Assembly (NCBI GenBank): GCA_964444795.1
Contig: CAYUIQ010000007.1
Coordinates: 1-64,000, forward strand
Length of the DNA stretch: 64,000 nt
Direction: 5' to 3'
Origin: JABMRP01 sp964444795
GTDB lineage: Bacteria > Planctomycetota > Planctomycetia > Pirellulales > Thermoguttaceae
A program made the position numbers and the translations under genes. The notes under the pieces were generated by a model. That model was not told the origin of the DNA. It made no database searches and was given only the letters and a program-made list of their open reading frames with translations. Below, piece after piece: positions 53,645 to 61,022 of this stretch (the first letter of the stretch is position 1; each line of letters opens with the position of its first letter).

Positions 53645-54451
53645 CTACCGCCACGTCTCCGGGTAGATGACCAGTTCGACGCGGCGATTGCGCTGGCGGC
53701 CGCCGGCGGTGGCGTTGGAGAGCAGCGGCTGGTTCGGACCGTGGGCGGCGATGAAGAGTTGGGCGCCCTGGAACTGCGTTCGCGTGGTCACCAGTTCATG
53801 TACGGCGGTGGCCCAAGAGGCCGACAACTGGTGATTGCTCCGCCACTGGCCGCCGGCCACCGGGCCGCTGTCGGTATGCCCTTCGATGCCGATCCGCTGA
53901 TTCGGGTAGACGCGAAGCAGTTCGCCCGCCACGGTGTCGATCAGATGACCGGCGGTCGGTTGAAGTTGCGCGCCGCCGGCGGCAAACAGGCGACTGGCGG
54001 GCAGTTCCACGCGCACCACGTCGCCATCGCGCCGGACGTGGACTTCCGGGTCGCTTACCTGAGGAAGCGACTGGTCGAGGCTGTTGTTGGGCCGAATCGT
54101 TACGCCCCCGCGACGCCGGACCGAGGCATTAAGCACCTCGTACTCCCGGGTGACCTCGTCCTTCTCTTGCCGAAGCTGGGCAAGCTGCGAGGTGATGCCG
54201 CTGAGTTGCTGCCGAACCGTGGCCAGATGGTCTTGCAGTATCTTGGCCTGCTGCACCTGTCGGGCTAATTGCGAACTGAGTTCCTGGTTGTCGCGATTGA
54301 GCGCCTCGACCTGCCCGGCCAGTTGCGTGTTCTGTTGCACCACGGCCGCCTGCGCCTGGCCCGGTGGTGTGGCCTGCCCCGCGGGCATGTTCGTACATCC
54401 CGGCGCGGTGGTCACGGTCGCGGCAAGCAAGATGTATGCCAACGGGCGCAT
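53645..54451 (-). CDS. OmpA-family peptidoglycan-binding lipoprotein
   Basis: 268 residues from ATG 54451; the frame extends far upstream over non-protein-like codons. Signal peptide with lipobox TAPGC at about 15-19. Residues about 35-120 are a coiled coil (QNTQLAGQVEALNRDNQELS). C-terminal OmpA domain: PNQRIGIEGHTDSGP and RNRRVELVIYP, with the Asp and Arg that hold diaminopimelate. Links the outer membrane or envelope to peptidoglycan. It fits the presence of murQ here. Confidence 0.88.
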   Translation of the reverse strand: MRPLAYILLAATVTTAPGCTNMPAGQATPPGQAQAAVVQQNTQLAGQVEALNRDNQELSSQLARQVQQAKILQDHLATVRQQLSGITSQLAQLRQEKDEVTREYEVLNASVRRRGGVTIRPNNSLDQSLPQVSDPEVHVRRDGDVVRVELPASRLFAAGGAQLQPTAGHLIDTVAGELLRVYPNQRIGIEGHTDSGPVAGGQWRSNHQLSASWATAVHELVTTRTQFQGAQLFIAAHGPNQPLLSNATAGGRQRNRRVELVIYPETWR

Positions 54452-54606
54452 GGCACGGCTCTCCCGAGCAAACCCAGGTCGCGGAAAAGGGCGGTTTGAG
54501 AAACAAGAACCTATCCCAAGCGCCCACCGACAAGCGGGCCGGATCGTATCAGGACCCGCGGGGGGGGACAAGGCCAGTTCCGTACCCTTTAAGCAGCGGG
54601 GGATCG

Positions 54607-55092
54607 CTAGCTGACCGAGAGAGGGGGCAGGGGCTTCTTGACGAATCGCTTGATGAAGTTGCGATGCCATCGCACGGGGGCGTGTGGCTCCCAACCCCAG
54701 CGGCGAAGAAGACGCTCCGAGATGCGCGAAGTGGCCACGTCGCACAGCAACGCGTCGATGCCCTTGAGGCGTGCGATTTCGTCGAGAACCGCCTGGGCTT
54801 GCCGCAAACTGGCTAGTGTGGAATTTCGGCTCGACACGGCATAGGTCACCGCCAGAAATTGGTCGTGACGTCGCGGCTGATTGTAGAATACCAGACACCG
54901 GTCGCCGCGGCGCTTGCGATGAATCCATCGGCCCAGCAGCAAGACCTCGGGAGCCGAGATAAGCTTGGGAAAGGGCCGCAGGCGGATCTGCCGCAGCCGG
55001 CCGTCGACCATTTCGATCACCCCGTAACGGCGGCGGCGCAGCACGTCGGCTCCGTCATGCAGATCGGTCACGGTTTCGAATAAGGGTGTCAT
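54607..55092 (-). CDS. conserved hypothetical, possible GNAT-like fold
   Basis: 161 residues. Arg/Leu-rich; LDEIARLKGIDALLCDVATS then RISERLLRRWGWEPHAPVRW at the end look like the last helices of an N-acyltransferase. The acetyl-CoA site motif is not clear. Gap 54452-54606 has no gene. Lies after the prepilin peptidase gene on the same strand. Confidence 0.55.
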   Translation of the reverse strand: MTPLFETVTDLHDGADVLRRRRYGVIEMVDGRLRQIRLRPFPKLISAPEVLLLGRWIHRKRRGDRCLVFYNQPRRHDQFLAVTYAVSSRNSTLASLRQAQAVLDEIARLKGIDALLCDVATSRISERLLRRWGWEPHAPVRWHRNFIKRFVKKPLPPLSVS

Positions 55093-55146
55093 TGGTCTGA
55101 TTTTCGGTCGTTTGCGCGGGGAAACGCCTGTCGAAAGTGTAGTTTA

Positions 55147-55225
55147 GCCCAGGCACTCGTGCCCGACGTTGGGGGGGAAAAAGGGAACGGCCGTACTTCA
55201 AACGGCGGGCACAAATGCCTGGGGC
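55147..55225. repeat. inverted-repeat element R2-like, copy 3
   Basis: gcccaggcactcgtgcccg at 55147-55165 pairs imperfectly with cgggcacaaatgcctggggc at 55206-55225; the ends match the gtgcctggg/cccaggcac ends of R2. Lies in the 149-base gap before the prepilin peptidase stop. Confidence 0.6.
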
Positions 55226-55241
55226 AAGCCAAGCGGGGGGG

Positions 55242-56528
55242 TCACGACCCGCGATTGCGGCGATCGATGAGCTTCTCCAGACCGTAGCGCGTGGCAACGA
55301 TCAGACCCAACCCGGCGGCCAAGAGCACCAGACAGAGGAGAATCACCACCGGCACGAGCCATCCCAGGGCATAGAGTGGTCTGGCCCATCCCCAGATCGA
55401 CTCCCAGCGGACCATGACCACCAGGGTGGCCAGGCAGAGAAAGGGTCCGTAGGGGATCTCCCGCTCGCGCCGCAGGGCGAATCTCGCGACCGCCAGCACC
55501 AAACCGGCAAAGGGGGCCAGAAAGAAGATCATCAGGCAGGCTTGCCATCCGAGGAAACTGCCGATCATGGCCATCAGCGTGACGTCGCCGAAACCCATCG
55601 CCTCGCGTCCCAGGACCGAGGTCCCGATCACCCGAACCGCCCAAGTGATCCCACCCCCGGCGGCCATGCCGACCAGGCTGCTCAGCAAACCCACCCATCC
55701 AGCCTCGGCGAAGTGCCAAACACCGCCGATTGCGGCCGATCCGATCAGTCCCATAAGGACAATAGGACGGGCCGACGGGTCGCGGGTCAGGCGACGCACG
55801 AAGATCAACACGGCCCGCCGCCACCCCCATCGGATTGTCCACACCCGGCGCATCAAGGCAAAACACCACCCCCACCAGCACGTCAGGCCGACGAACAACA
55901 TGCCGACCGAGCCGAGACTGGCCAACCCACCGGACAGCTTGCTGGGCGAGGCGACATGCATAAAATCACGAGATTTCGCCCAGACGTCGGGACGACCGAT
56001 CCAGGCGAACAACTCGGGCAGCAGCGAGAGGGGCAGAAAAACGGCCAGAACGAGCCCCAGCCACGTGCCGGGGACCGTGATATTGTCGGGGATGTTCGTT
56101 TCGTCGAGATCGATAAAGGACGCGGCCGCCATCAGCAGGACCAACAGCGCGTGGGCGGTGAATTGGAGGTGGAGCGTCGCGGCCGAGGCGCCGAATCCGG
56201 CCGGATACAGCCCGGCGGCCTCCGTTTCCCACCAATACAAGGCGGCCAGACCGACGCCCAGGAGCGCTTCGAGCAGCATCGGCCGCACCCAGAACCCGGT
56301 TCCGTGGAGCGACGACTCGCGCTGCAGTCCGAGCCAACCGACCAGCGGGATGCGATCCTGCCAGTTTCGCGGCGGGGCTTTGCGGTCGGGTGCCGACCAG
56401 GGGCTGATCGGACGGGGGAAGTAGGCCAACTGGTAAACGGCCCAATTGACGACGCTTCCCAGGCAAACCCCGACCACGAACAGGCCGGCCAGGCGAAATT
56501 CGAGAGGGATGGCCAGGATTACGTTCAC
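55242..56528 (-). CDS. type IV prepilin peptidase (A24)
   Basis: 428 residues with about eight to ten hydrophobic segments. The catalytic Asp pair is in SFIDLDETNIPD and GFGDVTLMAM. The zinc Cys pairs of the usual N-terminal loop are replaced by APDRKAPPRNW, as in many planctomycete members. Cleaves leader peptides of type IV pilin-like and DUF1559 proteins. Starts in the aroK stop (4-base overlap), so it is translated with the shikimate genes. An insertion of about 90 residues between the two Asp motifs is unusual. Confidence 0.88.
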   Translation of the reverse strand: MNVILAIPLEFRLAGLFVVGVCLGSVVNWAVYQLAYFPRPISPWSAPDRKAPPRNWQDRIPLVGWLGLQRESSLHGTGFWVRPMLLEALLGVGLAALYWWETEAAGLYPAGFGASAATLHLQFTAHALLVLLMAAASFIDLDETNIPDNITVPGTWLGLVLAVFLPLSLLPELFAWIGRPDVWAKSRDFMHVASPSKLSGGLASLGSVGMLFVGLTCWWGWCFALMRRVWTIRWGWRRAVLIFVRRLTRDPSARPIVLMGLIGSAAIGGVWHFAEAGWVGLLSSLVGMAAGGGITWAVRVIGTSVLGREAMGFGDVTLMAMIGSFLGWQACLMIFFLAPFAGLVLAVARFALRREREIPYGPFLCLATLVVMVRWESIWGWARPLYALGWLVPVVILLCLVLLAAGLGLIVATRYGLEKLIDRRNRGS

Positions 56529-57079
56529 GCCGAATCCTTCGCGTCGGGGGCCGGATTCTCGGGGGTAAGGCCGAGGAGATCGAGGATCTCGGTAGCAATT
56601 TGCTCGGGGGCTTTACCTTCGGTATCGACCTCCAGGTGGGCCGACTGGCGATAAATCGGCTCGCGGCGGGTCATCAGCTCGACAATTTCGGCCAGCCCGC
56701 CCTTGTCGGTCAAATCGGGACGGCGTCCGGCGGTGGTGGCGTCGCCGTTCATGCGTGCCCAAACGGTCTCGGCGGTTGCCCGCAGCCAGGCGACTTTTCC
56801 CGCGGCCCGCATGACCCGGCGGCTTTCCTCCCGCAGGGGGGCGCCTCCGCCAGCGGCCAGCACCAGCGGTCCGCCGCCACACAGATCGGCGATCACCTCC
56901 GCTTCCAGGTCGCGGAAGGCCGGTTCACCGTCTTCGGCGAATATTCTCGCGATCGGCTTGCCGGCGCGGCGTTCGATTTCCACGTCGGCGTCAATCCAGT
57001 CCCAGGCAAGCCGCCGGGCAAGTATCTCCGCCACGGTGGTCTTGCCGGTGGCCCGATATCCGATGAGTACGAGGTTCAT
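56525..57079 (-). CDS. aroK: shikimate kinase
   Basis: 184 residues. GYRATGKTT is the ATP loop, DADVEIERRAGKPIARIFAE the shikimate pocket (Asp/Glu), and AGGGAPLREES the Gly-rich turn, with ARMNGDATTAGRRPDL for the lid Arg. Phosphorylates shikimate on the way to chorismate. Seven bases after aroDE and overlapping the prepilin peptidase gene. Confidence 0.93.
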   Translation of the reverse strand: MNLVLIGYRATGKTTVAEILARRLAWDWIDADVEIERRAGKPIARIFAEDGEPAFRDLEAEVIADLCGGGPLVLAAGGGAPLREESRRVMRAAGKVAWLRATAETVWARMNGDATTAGRRPDLTDKGGLAEIVELMTRREPIYRQSAHLEVDTEGKAPEQIATEILDLLGLTPENPAPDAKDSA

Positions 57080-57086
57080 ATCAATC

Positions 57087-58574
57087 TCAACACTTGGCCG
57101 CGCCGATTGCCCGGTGAATGACCGTCCGCATCAGATCTTCCGGGGCGTCGCGGTCGGTAAACAGCTTAAACTGCAACGCGGCCTGGCGGACGAACATATC
57201 CACTCCGGTGATGACCGTGCAGCTTCGCCGCCGAGCCGCCTTGACCAGCATCGTGTTTTCCGGGTTGTAGACGGCGTCGAAGACGATCATCGAGGGGCGG
57301 AGGTGGTGCTCGTCGTAGGGGCTCTCGTCGACGTTGGGATGCATTCCGACCGGGGTGCAGTTGACCAGCACGTCGGCCGAGACACTGTGTCGCGAGGCCC
57401 AATCGGCAGCGCGACACTCGAGCCGCTCGCCCAGATCGCGTGCCCGGTCGGCCATGCCGTCGCTGAGAACGACGTGTGCCCCGCGCCGCCCGAGCCCGTA
57501 GGCGACCGCCTTGCCCACCCCGCCGGCACCCAACACCAGGGCCGTTTTTCCCGAGAGCGGATGCGTGCCCTCGCCGGTGTACCCAATCGCCTCCTCAATG
57601 CTGCTCATCGCGGCGCGATAGTCGGTATTGTATCCGTGCGTTTCCTTGCCGTCGAAGACGATCGTATTGGCGGCCCCGATGCCGCGAACCGCACCGTCGA
57701 CCTGGGTGAGCTTCTGCAGCACGGTTTCCTTGTGCGGAATGGTGACGCTGAGCCCCTTGATTCCCAGTTCCGAGGCATCGTCCAGAAATCGGCCCAGATC
57801 CTCGCGCGGCACACGGAACGGCAGGTACACCTTGTTGCGCTTGATGTGGTGGAACGCCGTGTTGTGAATCAACGGGCTGAGGCTGTGGCCCACCGGATCG
57901 GCGATTACCCCGTAGACGTCGGTGTCGGAGTTGATATCGTCGTAATGGTAGATGTTGGCCATCTGGTCGAAACTCAGTTGGCCCGGGGCCAGCGCCCGTT
58001 CGTGATGGAACGTGGCATACGTAAAAGGAGCCCGGAACCGGCCGGCGAGAATCCGCGTGGGGACGCCGATGTCGCCCATGCAAAGCCCCACCGTCGGCAC
58101 CTTGGCGCCGCGCGACATCCGGAGCATCCGCAAATTGTCCCGCGGATGATTGGCCATCGTCGTGATCTTGATGATATCGGGATCCGCCTGGCAAAGCCGG
58201 GCGTGGATCGCTTCGAGATCGCCGGGGGTCTTGCGGAAATCGTGCAGGCTGACCAGTCGCTTCGTCTTGCCGAAACGGGGAATATCGGCCGCGATATCCT
58301 CTTCCAGATCGACGTATTCCACGCCCTCGGCAATGGCCGAGCGAAGGAGCAACTGCCGCGACTGCTCGTCGCCGGTATATTTTCCCCCGTCGCGCTCGCG
58401 CCGGCAGGTCACCACCACGGGGCATGGCCGGTCGGCCAACAGCCGCTTGAGATTGACCGGGCCGTTAATGTAGTCCAGCCGCAGCTCGACCAATTCGGCC
58501 CCTTGGCTGACGAGGTGGCGGTGCTCGGCCATCATGTGGCGATGTCGGCCGCGGGCAATACTGACACAGATCAT
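57087..58574 (-). CDS. aroDE: fused 3-dehydroquinate dehydratase / shikimate dehydrogenase
   Basis: 495 residues. The N-terminal half is a type I dehydroquinate dehydratase: ELRLDYINGPVNLKRL, PDIIKITTMA with the Schiff-base Lys. The second half is shikimate dehydrogenase: VIADPVGHSLSPLIHN, GLSVTIPHKE (catalytic Lys), NTDYRAAMSS, GAGGVGKAVAYGLG (NADPH loop). Catalyses steps 3 and 4 of the shikimate pathway. Such fusions are known from plants, Chlamydiae and planctomycetes. First gene of the aroDE-aroK-prepilin peptidase run. Confidence 0.95.
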   Translation of the reverse strand: MICVSIARGRHRHMMAEHRHLVSQGAELVELRLDYINGPVNLKRLLADRPCPVVVTCRRERDGGKYTGDEQSRQLLLRSAIAEGVEYVDLEEDIAADIPRFGKTKRLVSLHDFRKTPGDLEAIHARLCQADPDIIKITTMANHPRDNLRMLRMSRGAKVPTVGLCMGDIGVPTRILAGRFRAPFTYATFHHERALAPGQLSFDQMANIYHYDDINSDTDVYGVIADPVGHSLSPLIHNTAFHHIKRNKVYLPFRVPREDLGRFLDDASELGIKGLSVTIPHKETVLQKLTQVDGAVRGIGAANTIVFDGKETHGYNTDYRAAMSSIEEAIGYTGEGTHPLSGKTALVLGAGGVGKAVAYGLGRRGAHVVLSDGMADRARDLGERLECRAADWASRHSVSADVLVNCTPVGMHPNVDESPYDEHHLRPSMIVFDAVYNPENTMLVKAARRRSCTVITGVDMFVRQAALQFKLFTDRDAPEDLMRTVIHRAIGAAKC

Positions 58575-58679
58575 GGTGGACGCCGATGCTTGTTGGAAAG
58601 GAAAGGCCGGGTGTGGAGATCACTCCGTCAAAGCTCCATTGTGCCGGATCGACACCGAAAAATCAAACCGCCCGCGACG

Positions 58680-60563
58680 CTATGTTCGCTTGAACCGCTT
58701 GTCCAACTCGGCTCGAGTAAAGACCAGCGCGGCCGGCCGGCCGTGGGGGCAATGGTGCGGATCGGCGACCAGATGGCGCTGTTGCAGCAGCGAATGAACT
58801 TCCTCCGGCGCCAGCCGATCGCCCGCCTTGATCGCCGCCTTGCACGCGATCGTATGGAGCAGGTCGTCCAACACGTCGCGGCTTTCCAGCGGTTTCCCGC
58901 CTTGCAGCAAACGATCGAGCAGGCCCCGGAGCACCTCGGCCGGGTTCATGTTGGCCAGCATCGCCGGATAACCCGAGACGACCACCGTATCGCCCCCGAA
59001 CGGCTCGATCACCAAACCAAGCCGCCCGAGAAGCTCCCGGTTTTCCAGTGCGAGGGCCGCCTCGCTGGGGGCCAGATCGACCGGCTCGGGCACCAAGAGA
59101 TTCTGGACGTCCAGGGTCCCCGATTCGATTCGCAGCCGAAGCTGTTCATATAGGATACGCTCGTGCAGGGCGTGCTGATCGATGACCACCACCCCCTCCT
59201 GGCTCTCGGTCACCAAGTAGCGATCGTGCATTTGGATAGCCCGGGCAGTCGGGTCGGTTGTCTCGGCGGCCATCTCGGGCGGCATCTCGGCTGCGGTGGG
59301 GCCGTCCGCCGTCGTTGCGCCTTCCCCCGCTCGGGCGTCCATAGCAGCGGCCGGGTTCCAACTGCGCGGGAGCCGGTTCAATTGGAGGGGGCCCTCGGAG
59401 ATCGCCCCTTCCGGCCCGCGCAACGCGCCCGATGGCCTGTCAGCGCGTTGCGGCCACTGCGAAACCTGGCCCTTCGCCCAATCGACCAGTTCTTGGCGCA
59501 ATTGGGCGCTTTGCTGGGGGTCGTGCGCGGCGGCCGGACCTTCGTCGGGGCCCGGTTCGACCCGGGAGGTCAGGTCGGTCGTCAAGAATTTCCCTCGCAA
59601 CGTCGAGAGCAATTGGCTGTAGAGCCGGCCCGCATCCTGAAAACGCACTTCCAGCTTCGTCGGATGGACGTTGACGTCGACCAGTTCCGGCGGCATGTCG
59701 ATGCGGAGAAACGCAATCGGAAAGCGTCCCACGGTCAGCAACCCCCGATAGGCTTCTCCCAGGGCGTGCTGCAACGAGCGATCGCGAACGAACCGCCCGT
59801 TGAGCAAGAGATACTGCATCTTGCCGTTACCGCGGCTGTGGTTCGGGTGGGCCACGTACCCGGATATCCGGACATCGCTCTGGGCGCTCTCGACCGGGAT
59901 CAGGCTCTCGGCCATCCGCGAGTCGAATACCCGGCCGATCCGCGATCGCCAGTCTTCGCCGGCCGGTAGATTGAACACCTGCCGCTTGCCGTGCCGCAGG
60001 GTGAAGTGAATCCGCGGCGACGCCAGGGCGATCCGCGAGAACGCTTCGCTGGCATGGCCGAACTCGGTCTGGGGCGTCCGGAGAAACTTCCGCCGAACGG
60101 GCGTATTGAAAAACAGGTTATGCACCTCGATCACGGTGCCCGGCGGGCAACCGCACGGCTCGGAGTCGGAAAGCCGGCCTCCGACCACTTCCAACTCGGC
60201 CCCGCCGGAGGCGTCGGGCGTTCGGCTGCGGAGCGTCATCCGGCTCACTTCGGCGATCGAGGCCAGGGCTTCGCCGCGAAACCCCAACGTGCCCACCCGA
60301 AACAAGTCGTCGGCCTCCCGCAGCTTGCTGGTCGCGTGGCTGGCCACGGCCAGCGACAGTTCGTCGGCGGCGATTCCGCATCCGTCGTCGACCACGCGCA
60401 CGAGTTCCGCCCCGCCGCCCTCGACCGACACGTCGATACGCCGCGGGCCGGAGTCCACGGCGTTTTCCATCAACTCCTTTAGGACGCTGGCCGGCCGCTC
60501 AATCACTTCACCGGCAGCAATCTTATTGATGATACTCTGGGAAAGCTGGTGGATATGGGGCAT
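58680..60563 (-). CDS. mutL: DNA mismatch repair protein MutL
   Basis: 627 residues from ATG 60563; codons before it are not MutL-like. N-terminal GHKL ATPase: INKIAAGEVIERPASVLKEL, VDDGCGI, HATSKL and GFRGEALASIAEV. The C-terminal half carries the endonuclease motifs DQHALHERILYEQL, ACKAAIKAG and CPHGRP, so it nicks DNA in mismatch repair with MutS. The linker (about 340-430) is Pro/Ala/Glu-rich. Divergent from the LEPR-XLL gene. Confidence 0.95.
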   Translation of the reverse strand: MPHIHQLSQSIINKIAAGEVIERPASVLKELMENAVDSGPRRIDVSVEGGGAELVRVVDDGCGIAADELSLAVASHATSKLREADDLFRVGTLGFRGEALASIAEVSRMTLRSRTPDASGGAELEVVGGRLSDSEPCGCPPGTVIEVHNLFFNTPVRRKFLRTPQTEFGHASEAFSRIALASPRIHFTLRHGKRQVFNLPAGEDWRSRIGRVFDSRMAESLIPVESAQSDVRISGYVAHPNHSRGNGKMQYLLLNGRFVRDRSLQHALGEAYRGLLTVGRFPIAFLRIDMPPELVDVNVHPTKLEVRFQDAGRLYSQLLSTLRGKFLTTDLTSRVEPGPDEGPAAAHDPQQSAQLRQELVDWAKGQVSQWPQRADRPSGALRGPEGAISEGPLQLNRLPRSWNPAAAMDARAGEGATTADGPTAAEMPPEMAAETTDPTARAIQMHDRYLVTESQEGVVVIDQHALHERILYEQLRLRIESGTLDVQNLLVPEPVDLAPSEAALALENRELLGRLGLVIEPFGGDTVVVSGYPAMLANMNPAEVLRGLLDRLLQGGKPLESRDVLDDLLHTIACKAAIKAGDRLAPEEVHSLLQQRHLVADPHHCPHGRPAALVFTRAELDKRFKRT

Positions 60564-60855
60564 TTGCAGTTTGGTTCGGTTAAGGCCGGGGCGGCGTTGA
60601 CTGGAAGTCATTCTACCGGTCCGCGCCGATTTGTTAACAGCTCGTTGAAGAAGTGTGGACGCAGGAAACGGGTGCCATGGCCTTGCGTCTTGCCGGGGAA
60701 CTGCGGGCCACCGCACGGGCGATTGTAGTTGACGCTGCTTGTCTAGATTGCCCATATTCTCTTGAGTCTCTGTTTTACCCGTTTGTGAATTCGAATCGAG
60801 ACATTCGCCCCATCTTGTGGTCGCAACCCATTTAGCATTCTTTCCCCATAAGTTC

Positions 60856-60884
60856 TTGACAACCCCGCTTCTGTAGATTATCAC
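60856..60884 (+). promoter_or_regulatory. possible promoter of the LEPR-XLL gene
   Basis: TTGACA at 60856-60861 followed 17 bases later by TATCAC (60879-60884) in the 459-base gap 60564-61022. The -10 is weak (four of six). About 140 bases before the start codon. No riboswitch fold recognised in the leader. Confidence 0.35.
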
Positions 60885-61022
60885 TGAGCCCTGCGGTGAT
60901 AGCACCCAATGAATCGGATCTTAGGAAAACCGCACGGATGAGGTTGAGTTTCCTGCATGGCTGCGCGGTCCGGTCCCTTTTAGGACATTAACCTCGCTGG
61001 TTCCATAGCGGAGGCTCACATC

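Noticed and set aside
60880..61022. riboswitch before the LEPR-XLL gene
   Set aside because: No cyclic-di-GMP, cobalamin or other known conserved core could be matched by eye.
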